Origin: Rhabditoides inermis | Taxonomy: Eukaryota; Nematoda; Chromadorea; Rhabditida; Rhabditidae | Direction: 5' to 3' | Length of the DNA: 64,000 nucleotides | NCBI GenBank assembly: GCA_963966185.1 | Contig: CAWZYM010000065.1 | Coordinates: 1-64,000, forward strand | Shown: piece after piece, positions 27,228 through 38,326 of the stretch | Position numbering within the stretch: position 1 is the stretch's first letter | Layout of the letters: every line of letters begins with the position of its first letter | Program-made: the position numbers and the translations under genes | The notes under the pieces: generated by a model | What the model saw: the letters and a program-made list of their open reading frames with translations, nothing else | Databases searched by the model: none | What the model was told of the DNA's origin: nothing

Positions 27228-28727
27228 CTACTTCCTTGCGACGACGACCTTGACAGTGAAGGGAGTGGATAGGCGGTACTGTAGGTGCGCGGTGAATTCT
27301 ATGCGACGCCAGCGGTCATCGACTGCCATGTCTGCCTTGTGCTGCTGGATTCTGTGCAGCAGGTACCTGCAACACAACAACACTACATCTCTCTTTCTCA
27401 CTCCCCAAACTTTCGCTTGTGGACCGATTTCGAGACGGCGTAATCCGATTCATCCAAATCACCAGCTAACTCGACCCATTTCGAGAGATAGAAGACCGAG
27501 AAAAGTTCATATAGACGTTGACATCTCTGATCACTTTGCACGAAAAAGAAGGAAACTGTGGGGTCACTGGAGCCATTTAGGATACACGCAAAAACTCTAA
27601 ACCTAAACGTAGAAACCATTCATATTGAGCAAACTTTTTTCAAGAATCTTCGACAATTCGTTACAAATGAATATTTAAAAAAAAACCTGGTAGGGTGGCT
27701 GAATTGGAGTTGGCAGTCGTCGCACGCGTCTCCCTTTGACTCGATGCGCTCGCCCAGAAACTCACCCTCCACTGGAAACAGAAAACCACCTCCCTCTCTC
27801 TCTCTCGCTCTCTTTCAACTCACACGTTGAACCGCGCACCTGGATAGCCACCATCGAACACGAGTGCTCGTTCACAGCTGAAAAGAAAACATACACACTT
27901 ACATAACTCGATTAGCCACTTTGTCGCGCCCACTTTACAGTCTTATTTATGCTTCAGGTGTTAACACCCCTTCCCCCTCTTTCTCTCTCAGACATACCTA
28001 CTATCGTATTAAAAAATGGAAAAAAAAACTTAAATGTTAGTGAATAAGTAAAAGAGAGTGTAACTGACAATGTTCGATGAGGTGCATTCCGCTGGTGAAA
28101 TGGGCATGGCACAAGTGGCAGGCGGGGGAGAGCGCAGCAGCAGCGGAACAGCCGGCCGACGGCACATGGCACACGGCAGCCGACACCGGGGCAGGCTCAC
28201 TCAAACACCACAGTGCCTCAACCCTCGACACGCGCCAGGCGGGCACTGACCGAGAGACGCGGGCGGGGGAGGGCGACGCGCGACCGCGGTTCCTGCTGGG
28301 CACAGCTGCTGGGGCAGCCGGAGAGGAAGACGGCATGGCCGACGCGGCAGCCGACACCTACACACTCCCACCACCTGTGCGCCTGCCTCCCACCCACCGC
28401 ACTCGTCTTCCTCGCGATGTCCGCGATCGTGTGTCTCCTGCTCGGCCCCGCCACCACCGCCGCCGCAGCCGCGCTCTTCTTCTCCCGGCGACGGCTCTTC
28501 TTCTTCTCGTGCTTCTTCTCCGCATGGTAGATCTGCACGCACACACCCACCGACTGGTGTTCGTGCATCATGTGACGCTGCAAACAATTAAAAAAATAAC
28601 ATGCCACACGTGGTTCCCGGACATCATTCAAACAAAACAAAAACCCGAGGTACCTGGTAGAGTACGGGGTCGCTGAACGTGTCTCCGCAGAAGAAGCACA
28701 GGTGGTGTTGGATGGCGGAAGCGGACA
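27228..28727 (-). CDS. C2H2 zinc-finger protein
   Basis: Start MSASAIQHHLCFFCGDTFSD at 28727. Finger 1 is C-x2-C-x12-H-x4-H: CFFC...LYQRHMMHEH, split by an intron (28578-28653). A basic/Ala stretch (KKHEKKKSRRREKKS) follows, probably a nuclear signal. A second motif CHLCHAHFTSGMHLIEHC lies at about 28080-28120. A third finger is CDDCQLQFSHPTRYLLHRIQ..H across an intron (27370-27720). It ends ...STPFTVKVVVARK, TAG at 27228. The exon between 28070 and 28570 needs a frame change, so a small intron or unresolved border is there. DNA or RNA binding is inferred from the fingers; no target can be named. Just downstream of it begins the Cys-rich gene on the same strand. Confidence 0.65.
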
Positions 28728-29042
28728 TGCGCTGCGGGCGCCTACTGAAACGAGAAGGAGGTGAACAAGGAACCACGCACTCACCTCGGCATTGCGGGAG
28801 AATTCATCGTTCAAGAACTCCAGAACTTAATCCTACAACTATATATTTCTTCAGTAAAACTTCAGTAAAACTGCTCTCAGATATGCACGGTGCTGAACAA
28901 CCGATAAGTACAACATGATCAACACGGATAGATGAAAACAAATTTATGTGCATATATATAAAAATATGCTACACTGAGTACACGTAAGCTATAACATATA
29001 TAACAACGCTAATGGAAATCTTGAAAAATAAGAAGAAAACGT

Positions 29043-29625
29043 TTAGATGATTCCTCCAAACTTGGACTCGGGCGACTTGCCGAACAAGCGCTTCTCGTCA
29101 GTCTTCTCCTCCTGAAACAAGAAAATAAAAAATAACTAATTCCTTGAAAACCTTTGTATCGTCAATACAATATACGCAAACAAGAAATTTAAAAAAAAAA
29201 CTCGCCTCTTTTCGAATGCTTCGGAGCTTGTTCTCGAATCCAAGATTGTGCTCAGCCAGCTCTCCGTATTTGGCGAACAAAGCGAAGTCCGGAGAGATCG
29301 CCATCTTGATATCGTACACAATGTCCGGCGTCGGGAAACCGAACTCACTATAACCATAAATGGTACAATGCTACTTACAATATAAAGAAGAACAAAACCG
29401 CAATGGAAAAAAATCAAAAGATACGCGATGAGAACGGCGAGTCCAACGTGGATGAGTACGTTCGCGCCTGACACTTTAGAGAAGTCTCGGAGGGCCTCCC
29501 CAGACGACTTGTACAACACCTAAAACCACCACATTACATAAGAAAAGAAAATAATGCTGAAACCCAACCTTGTCGCGGTTCTTGAGGAAACGCGCGGCAG
29601 TGTACAGAAGCTTGGAGCCGAACAT
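29043..29625 (-). CDS. Small single-TM protein, possibly mitochondrial
   Basis: Four exons, about 117 aa. Exon 1 MFGSKLLYTAARFLKNRDK has the Arg/Lys-rich amphipathic look of a mitochondrial presequence. Exon 2 VLYKSSGEALRDFSKVSGAN leads into a hydrophobic segment VLIHVGLAVLIA. Exon 3 reads EFGFPTPDIVYDIKMAISPD..., and the tail is Lys/Glu-rich, ending SPESKFGGII, TAA at 29043. Splice phases agree across all junctions. No family recognised; a mitochondrial inner-membrane role is inference from composition only. Confidence 0.6.
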
Positions 29626-30011
29626 GACCAAAGAACCCTAACTATATATCATGCAATACTTCCACCTGAAACAAATCATCATTGCTTTCCTAGAACATAA
29701 CACACCAAGAACAGTACAAAATAATAAACAAAAATCGCTGCGCCAAACAACGTAGTGTCAACCAATTGTGCAAGGTGGTGCACGTTGTGCAACATCGTGC
29801 GCTTTGACTATTAAAAAATCTGATTCAAAACTTTATAATTATCTAGCTGTAATACGAAAAACAAACAAGTGAACAACCCATTACAAGAGATCATGCAAAT
29901 AAAACATCGATAAAACTTGAGAAGGCACCGAGCAGCAGGGCACCGGGCAGAAGTGGGTACAGCGGGTACAGCCGACATCTCCTCCTTTAGATGAGCACCT
30001 TCACATCGACG
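29626..30011. other. Intergenic AT-rich spacer
   Basis: Between the small-protein start and the ANAPC4 stop. AT-rich, no gene or repeat recognised. Confidence 0.5.
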
Positions 30012-33000
30012 TCATGAGCAAGCGAGCGGAAGCCGACTTCTACAACAATCTGTCTCCGTCCACCATGTGCTCCTCCACCCACCTCCTCTGTCCATCTCCT
30101 CCTCCTCCTCCTCCTCATCCGCCTCATCGTGCAGCTCGAACCACGTGATCCTGCTGCCCTCATCCGACAGCGCTGCTCCCAAGCCGCGAGTGTTCGACAC
30201 AGCCAGTGCCTCGTATAGCTCGGCCCTGAGAGGATCCTCGTGTACTACCAGCAGCTCCTCTCCGGCCGGCGTCTCCAGACGGAATCCCAGATGACCCTTC
30301 ACCACGCGGTTCCTCTCGCCCTCCACGCCCCGCATCTGAACACGCCTGTTATATGATATCCATCAAACAATACATGTTTCAGCTCTCAACAACCCCATTT
30401 CAGAACTTCCGCCGTTTGATCAGCATTGCAAATAACGCTCATTGTGCTACGATGCAAATCGGTTTCGTCGTCTAGTCGCGAGACGAATCTGAATTAGCTT
30501 ACGCAACTCGCCCGTTGATAAGCGGGCGGCAGCGGCAGTGCAGCACTCGACTGGTCTCAGTCGATTCACTTCACCGTCCTCGCACTTGGATATGTCTGCT
30601 TCTGCCGCCCCCGCCGCTCCTGTCAAGAAGGAGAAAAAGCAGGAGGGAGGCGCCAAGAAGTTCCTCATCGACCTGGTCACCGGAGGAACCTCCGCCGCTG
30701 TCTCCAAGACTGCTGTCGCTCCGATCGAGCGCGTCAAGCTGCTTCTCCAGGTACGGTATCATACCGTATCCCGCGGACAGCCTCCATTCTGCTGCGGTTT
30801 CAGGTGCAGGATGTGTCCAAGTCGATCGCGGCGGACAAGCGCTACAAGGGCATCATGGATGTGCTCGTGCGTGTTCCCAAGGAGCAGGGAGTGTCTGCTC
30901 TGTGGCGTGGAAACCTCGCCAACGTCATCCGCTACTTCCCCACCCAGGCCCTCAACTTCGCCTTCAAGGATGTGTGGAAGGGCATGTTCGGAAAGTGAGT
31001 CATCTCATCTTATCACAACATTCCTCTCATCACCGTGTTTCAGGGCCGACCGCAAAAAGGAGCCGGTGAGGGCCTTCTTCACTGACCTGGCTTCGGGAGG
31101 ACTGGCCGGAGCGACTTCGCTGTGCTTCGTGTATCCGCTCGACTACGCTCGTACCCGCCTTGCCGCCGACGTCGGAAAGGGAGCGACTCGCGAGTACAAG
31201 GGACTCGCCGACTGCCTCATCAAATCTGTCAAGTCGGACGGACCCATCGGAGTCTACCGCGGATTCTTCGTGTCCGTGCAGGGAATCATCATCTACCGCG
31301 CCTTCTACTTCGGAGGATTCGACACTTGCAAGGCGATCGTGTCCAACGACGGAAAGAAGAAGCTCAACTTCTTCGAGACGTGGGCCATCGCCCAGTTTGT
31401 GACTGTCGGAGCCGGTATCCTGTCGTACCCGTGGGACACTGTGCGCCGTCGCATGATGATGCAGTCTGGACGCGCCGACAAGCTCTACACCGTGAGTTCC
31501 TCCCACCTAGCTCCGCCCCACTGACCACGCCTCTTTCAGAACACCTGGGACTGCGCAGTCAAGATCGTCAAGAACGAGGGCATGGGAGCCATGTTCAAGG
31601 GATCTCTGTCCAACGTGTTCCGCGGAACCGGAGGAGCCCTCGTGCTCGCCTTCTACGAGGAGATCCAGAAGTACCTCCTCAAGTAAACCATCCCCTCCCC
31701 TCACCTCCACTCTCCACTCATTCACACGTACACCCCCGCACTTGCACCTCTCTTCCAACACCTATCGGCTATCGACTCGTATTGAACTTGCTCGTTTTCG
31801 ATTGCGATAAATTGTACCTTGAAATCACCTTGTGTTCTTGCATTTTACTTAGTTTCTCTATGCAGACTACCCACCTTGACTAGAGCATAGTATGCTCCTC
31901 CCGTGAGAGATGCAATGGAGGTCATTTTGAGGATGGTCATCTCCTGCCTCGGTGCCGTCTCGATGTGCAAGGTCATGGCGTGCCCCTGCGAGGTCTCCTC
32001 GTCGATAAGAGACAGGCGCACATCGCGCGTCGGTCCCTGTAACAACTGAAACTGCACCACTTCTTCGCCAAGGCACTCACATCGCCCCTCTGTAGCCCTC
32101 CTTTGATGAGAATCCTATGCATTGCCTCGGGGCATCCCACCCTCCACAACACTCGACCCTCCAGCATATTGTCCTTCACGGTGTACACGCAAAGAGAACG
32201 CCTGAAAGCAGAGCATTATCCTCCCTTCCACCTTCACCCACTTCATCTCTTCCTTGTCCGCTCCTGCCTTCTCCATCTCGTCTCGAATCGTCTTCTCCAA
32301 CTCGCTCTCATCCACATTCCACTCCCACACACCCATCTAAACACTTGTGAGTGGATGAGCAATGCACAGAGCCGTCGCCGACTCGCCGTAGCAGCGGAGC
32401 TAGAACGACGTACCTCCACAGCATCGAATCCGACATGGTCCACACCACTCTCCAGCTCGTATACCCACGAGGAGCGAGTGGAGGGAGTGGCTGAATCGAG
32501 GAGGGAGCAGACAGAGTGGAGGTGGGAAGCGACTGCCGACAGGGCAGACTGGATCGACACGCACTCCGAGCCAGCCTGGCCCTCGCACAGACACGGGCCG
32601 AGCTGAAGGGAGGGTTGGCGGGGAGGGAGGGAGGGAGGGAGGGAGGGGGGAGGGATGACACCTTGTCTAGCTGTAGCGGCGGGTTCCTCGTCTCCCCCGC
32701 CCACGTGAGCATCTCGTCTTCCATGCTCTCGTCGTGCTGCCCCAGCAGCTCGTCCCGCCGAGACGGCTCCATCTCTGCCAGCTCCTCAACACACACACAG
32801 TCTCCCCCCCCCCCTCCTCTCCCTCACCTCATCCATGACCCTGTCCAGGTGGAACAGCATCTTCTCGCACCTCCTCCTCTTCTCTCCATCGTTGAAAGTC
32901 GTGTTCATGAACTCTGCCAGACTCCTGATATCCCACTTCCTGCACTGTCGAACAGCCAACACCTTCAAATCACATCGTAATCTTATCATCTAACAATCCT

Positions 33001-35320
33001 CTAGTTATCAATCAGTCCCACCTGCTTCTTTCCGACCATAAACTTCATGATGGGCGGGAATAGCTGTATCCAGTTGACCATATCCAGCAGCTCGCGCCTG
33101 CAACACACACCATGTGCATGTGCACTCCACTCTCATACAGCATGCCATGGCACCACTCACACACTCTTTGTGGCCTGATGGATGGCGTGTTGGACGGATG
33201 CGCAGAGGGTGTGCGCTGCGTGGGAGAGGTCGGTGATTGGGTGGAGGGAGGCGGGCGGCTCCTTCCCACACACACCACCCATAGGGTACACTGACACGTC
33301 GTCGTTGCGAGCAGGGAACAGCATAGCCCTGCGAAGCACTGTGTGAAACAGGTACGGGAAAGTGGAAAGGTGCAGTACGTACATAGCGTGTTGCATTGTG
33401 TGTTCGTCGCCACCCGCGCTGGGTGCATCGACCAGTCTCCTGATGGCCTGATCGAGCATGTGTGCCTGCGCTGCCATTCGGTCCGCGCCCCTCCGCACTC
33501 CGCCCGACAACACTCCGATAGTCTCGCTGTACTTCTTCGACAGGTACTCCCGCATCGCTGTCACACCCTGCTGCTTCAGACACGTCTCCAGCCAGTCCAG
33601 CATCCTACACAAGTGGCGTCACAGTTCACAATCCTATACGACCACCATACTCACTTCTCGCACATCTGTCCGGTGATGAGTGCAGTGAGGAAGGCATCTC
33701 CCATGGCAAAGTTGGCGCCCTCCTCCCAGCGACGCACAAACATCTGAAAACTACCATCATTCTCCTACTCCAGTAGCCGTCCGTCATTTCGCAACGCATT
33801 TCGCAACGTGTGGAAATAGTATGAGAGTGAATGTTGACATGGTGTGTGCTTTGCCATTCCTTTGTCGTCACCTTCATCTCGTGTTGCCAGTCCTTGCTGG
33901 CCAGCTCGAGTGCGTTGTGGGTGTATACGAGGGAGGCATACAGCTGCGCGTATCTCTCCACACACTCCCACACATCCAGCGGCTCCTTCGACAACACGCA
34001 CACGCGGCTACACACGATGTGCGTGTTCGCCTGGAACACATCCTTCCCACAATCGAGTGAAATGGAGTGCCTCACCGCATTGCCGTCCCCCTTCTCGCCT
34101 TCCTTGTGCGGCTCTCCATACACACAGCCACGGGACACGGGAGGGCGGGGTCCGTAGTTGGTGTAGGCGACCGCCACGCCCCCCTCACTCACATCCAACC
34201 ACGCGTCGTGCACTGCCACCACGTACAGACCGAGAGAACCTGCAACACAACCTCAACCACTCTGCCTTCTAGACATTCCATTCACTTCTCCCCGCTATTC
34301 GTAAACATCAATGCGTAGATACGTTTGAAAGACGTTGAACGTTGAAGGATAGACGGCTAGTGTAGAGTGTAATGCGTACTGACTGTGGAAGTGGTCAGTG
34401 TCGGGTCGCAGAACAGCCGCTACCATCACTCCACCCAGCAACACGTGCACCGTGTTGTCGTCGCACATCTCAACACGACACCACTCTTCCCACTCCCTCC
34501 CTCTCTCTATTTCTCTCTCTCTCTCTCCCTCTCCCTCCCTCTTCCCTCTCTCCCTCTCCACTCACCGCCATGAGCACAGTGCCTCGCAGGCTGTCCGTGT
34601 ATATCTGACTGGCCATGTGACTCGCCCGCCCTGCCAACTCGCCAGCAGTCTCGTCGGCCAGACATGGCACGCGCATCTCAACACCGCACCGTCTCCCCTT
34701 CCTCCCCCCTCGCTCGTCTCACCGCCAGCTTCTCCTCCTCGCTCTTCATCCGAGCGTCGTCCTCCACGAACATCTTCCCATCCAGTCCCAGCGACTGCCA
34801 GCGCAGTCTCAGCACCGACGGCGCCGGATCGCCGCTCAACCTACACTCAAGTACAACTCAACACTGCACCCCCCCCCCCCCCACTCACTGCACGCTATAG
34901 ACGACGTTTCCGTGCTCGGCCTCGAGAAGGTGGACGACTCCATCCGACTGCGCCACAGCCAACACGAGTCCATCGGGGGACCAGCACATGCTCTCCAGAC
35001 TGGCGGAGGAGGCGTGTCCGGGAGAGAGGGCGGCAGGGAGGGCGCGGGCAGACAACACGGACGTCTTCCAGCCACTCTTCCACCCCGATCTCTTCACGCA
35101 CACGTCGCCACGCCGCGACGCCAGCGCCAGAAGGTCCCGACACGGGGACCAGCTCATACAGTGCACCTGACCAGTGACAACACATCATGCATTAAAGTAC
35201 GGTTAAAGTACAGGCGGTTACGGTACTCGGTACCTTGAAGGGCGTTCTGTATTGCTTCCTGGCATACATCATATCGATGAGGTGTGCCCTCAGAGGGGGC
35301 AAACCACTCGCCTCATCCAT
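30012..35320 (-). CDS. ANAPC4: Anaphase-promoting complex subunit 4
   Basis: Scaffold subunit of the APC/C ubiquitin ligase that drives mitotic exit. Start [19 protein letters not shown] (35320), then WD40-like repeats: [20 protein letters not shown] and [19 protein letters not shown] (34890-35165), as in the APC4 N-terminal propeller. The central all-alpha APC4 long domain runs through [19 protein letters not shown] (33960), [16 protein letters not shown] (33500) and [20 protein letters not shown] (32920). The last part is [16 protein letters not shown]..., ending in an acidic tail [15 protein letters not shown], stop at 30012. The junction from 31875 to 30335 splices out 1.5 kb in matching phase. 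That last intron holds the ADP/ATP carrier on the opposite strand. Assignment of the last exon rests on phase, position and acidic tail. Confidence 0.8.
30592..31686 (+). CDS. ADP/ATP translocase (mitochondrial carrier SLC25 family)
   Basis: Exchanges cytosolic ADP for matrix ATP across the inner mitochondrial membrane. Start [20 protein letters not shown], then three carrier repeats with signature motifs: [22 protein letters not shown] and [20 protein letters not shown] is the nucleotide-carrier signature. Four exons with small introns at 30752-30803, 30997-31043 and 31492-31540; it ends [14 protein letters not shown] at 31684. About 310 aa, normal family length with a slightly extended N-terminus. 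Codon use is strongly biased to C/G-ending codons, as expected for a highly expressed gene. It lies entirely within the last intron of ANAPC4 on the opposite strand. Confidence 0.97.
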
Positions 35321-35668
35321 ATCTGAAACATTCGCGTACGCAATGACAAAAAATCAACGTTCAAGTACTCAAAAAGTTTACTCCATCTTCTTAGTGATCT
35401 TCTCATTTCAGTATTTTAGATAATCACTGGGCGACAACCAAATACTCCACACATACATCAAAAATCAAACCATTAAAAAAAACTCTTTATCACTTCTCAA
35501 CTAACAACAGAATACACAAACATATTCTCAAAATAGGATTCAACACAGTTCGAAAATCGGTCCAAACATCACTCAATAGTGGTAGGAGAGGTGGCGAGAA
35601 GGCATCAAACATCAAACACACAACAATGCACCATGGGAAGACAGAGACAGAGAGTGGGAGAGGAGAGG
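35321..35668. other. Short intergenic spacer ANAPC4 / PIR-1
   Basis: AT-rich; contains the presumed ANAPC4 leader (TTTCAG acceptor right before its ATG) and the PIR-1 3' UTR. No other feature seen. Confidence 0.5.
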
Positions 35669-37393
35669 CTACTGGTGCTGCTCCTTCTCCTTCCGCTGCG
35701 CCGCCCTTTCGGCATGCTCAGCCTGCACTGCCTGGATCTCGTGGAACCTGCAATTACAAAATATAACCTATCACACATCACACGATAATTCCCAAAAAGT
35801 TGTCTAAATAAGTTATCAAAAGAGTAGAAGTTGTACAAGCATACTGACCGTCCCCTCTTCATGACGTGGTACATGTGCTGCAGTCTCTGTCTGCGGGCCC
35901 TCCTCTTGGCCGCCCTGCTCCGTCCCTCCTCTGTCGTCTCGTCGATCTCCTCGTGGTCCCTCGCCTCCTCCTGCCTGTCCTCTTCGTACTGCTCTTGCTC
36001 GTATCTCTCCTTCCCAGTCTCCTCCCCTCCTCCATTCTGTACATGCTGCCACTGAGGCACCACCGGAGACCCAGATGCCGGGGAGCTTTGCTCCGTCTGT
36101 TAAAACGACGATAAATAAAACACATCACAATGAATAACGTACTTGCTGGAACGCTCCGAGGAACTGTTGCATCATCTCTCCCATCACACCGGCACCGAAA
36201 GGCATTTCCTCGTCGCGCTTTCTCTTCTGAAACAAAAAAAAACTGATAAAATACGTTTGCAAAATGCAGCTGACCCTTTTCTTCTTGTTCTTGCTGCGAT
36301 CACTGTCCTCGTCCGAATCGGCGATGGCGAAGCGGCTGAAATTGTAATGTAAATACAGAAAAAAGGCAAGAAAAGTACGACTCACTTCCTCCCCTTGAAC
36401 TCCTTGGCGGCCCTGTGCAGTGCCTGCACATACGAGCCCTTCTCGATCGCGTGACCGCGAGCCGTCTCGAACGCTGAACAAAAAACATTATCATCGCTTC
36501 CTATATAGCATGAATGGAATATTTAGATGAACAAAACCAATAATATTGATTACCGTCGATGGCTTCGTGGCTGCTCCAACCGAGCCGCTCTATGAGGAAA
36601 CGACACACCAGGTAACCGGCTCGATTCACCCCGTCAGTGCAGTGCACGCCTATCAGCGACTCTAAAAATGTATTAAATAAGGCGTTGAAAACAATAAAAG
36701 CCTTTTACTCACCGCTGTCATCGTTTCCGTCGATGAACCGCTGTATGGCAGAGTTGAACTGTTCCACGTACTCCTCGCACTCTGCGAACCCGCGGCCGGC
36801 GCAGAATACCTTCTCGTACGATATGCACATGCCCTCGATGTCCTAAAATACAATTTAACAAATACTTTTATGAAGAAAAATGCCTCGCTTCACCCACGTT
36901 TCTGTCGTAGTATCTCTCCGTGTCGGTGAGATCGACGACGAGTCCCAGACGCTGGCCGCGCTCAGCCATCTGATACACTTACAATGCATCAAGACATTCA
37001 CAGTATGAACACACGATTCGCATGAGGTGATTGATGTTGAAGTGTTTGTCCCGAGGGATCTTGGTGGAAAGCCGGTCATTCAGCGGTGTCTTGAACACAA
37101 CGAAGCGAGTGTTCGGTATCACCTGGCCAACAGGCTGATACTTGGTCCATCTGAAATACCACACATCATCATTAGAAACAATATTGTGAATCTGAAACAT
37201 TGATTATACATGTATGAAATTGGAATCTAATAATGTGCGGAGAGCCTCAGAGGGTCGAGCCCCGTCGGGCTTCTTCCGCCTACCAGATATCGAAATAGAT
37301 GGATACACACATTGAACACTGGATACTTCGGAGAAACCGGCATCCACAAACAAATCCTCACTCTTTCGGAACCACTCGACAGACGCGCACCAT
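35669..37393 (-). CDS. RNA 5'-triphosphatase of the PIR-1/DUSP11 family
   Basis: Atypical cysteine phosphatase that removes phosphates from 5'-triphosphorylated RNA; in nematodes PIR-1 acts in small-RNA pathways (known from the family). The core begins WTKYQPVGQVIPNTRFVVFK (37100-37150). GLVVDLTDTERYYDRN (36890) follows, then the active-site loop VHCTDGVNRAGYLVCR (36600-36650), matching HCx5R, and HEAIDAFETARGHAIEKGSY. After the catalytic domain comes an acidic/basic tail with DSDEDSDRSKNKKKRKRKRD and a Glu/Arg-rich coiled-coil-like segment, ending RAAQRKEKEQHQ at 35669. About ten short exons. The first exons (MVRVCRVVPKE at 37393, then RKKPDGARP at about 37280) are tentative; the core is secure. 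Confidence 0.85.
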
Positions 37394-37807
37394 CGTCGTA
37401 GCAATAAACCTATTTTGAACAAATCGAACTAGAGTGAATGCTGTTTATAGCTACGACGGCGGGTCGGCTGAGGCGTAGGTGTGTGAAAAAGACGACGTCG
37501 ACCGTCCAGAAGCCGTCAACGTCCACGAAAAACGACCGCAACAGACGAGTCAACGTTGACGAAAATCGACAAGTATTTGACGCGCTCAAAATAAAACCGC
37601 AGCGCGACCGCTCCGCGTCACTAACAATCCCAAACCGGAGCTCCACACCACTCAAAAGCGGTTCCATCGAATGATCAATTTCTAGGAGAGAGCAGAGAGA
37701 AACGATCGAACAAAACATTATAAAATTAAATATTTATAAATAAATATCAATACAGCACAATAACTATCTTATCACCATGCGAAACCCAGTAGCAGTACAC
37801 ACCCTTT
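37394..37807. other. Intergenic region PIR-1 / ASCC2
   Basis: About 400 bp with no supported gene. An Arg/Lys-rich open frame on the plus strand (37438-37674) has no recognisable similarity. Confidence 0.5.
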
Positions 37808-38278
37808 CTAGAACGCGCCGCGCATCTTCCTGTCAGCACCCCTCTGCTTGAATGCATTCTTGTGTCTCTCCTTCTGCTGCCTATCCCGTCCTCCAGTGTA
37901 CTCCGTCTCGTGTCTGCGAGGCGGCGGCGCCACCTCCTCGCCTGCACGTGCAGCCTGCTTCTCCGACTTGGGAGCACCCCTTGACGGCCCGCCCCTCCTG
38001 GTCCCGCCCCCTCCACATGCTCCTCTGGTGTGAGGATCCCGAGGAGGCTGGACGAAACCAGGCGGGCCACGAGAGGCGCCGGCGGTGGGCGCCTCGAGAG
38101 CAGCAGCCTCGTCCAGCTCGGCCTGAAGACGTGTTGTCACTCGCCTCCCTCTCCCTCCTCCGCTCACCTGCAGCTGGGGAGTCCACTTCTGCTGGGGCAG
38201 CTCTTCGTTCAGAGGCTCAATAGTGAAAGCCTTCTCCTCATAGCCGTCGTCATACTCGTCGTCGTATAGCTGAACATC

Positions 38279-38326
<48 letters not shown>

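Noticed and set aside
28037..28357. Ala/Pro/Ser-rich frame as a separate gene
   Set aside because: Better explained as part of the C2H2 zinc-finger gene; it contains the CHLC...H...C motif in line with neighbouring exons.
37438..37674. 78-codon Arg/Lys-rich plus-strand frame
   Set aside because: No start context, splice support or recognisable similarity; lies in the PIR-1/ASCC2 spacer.
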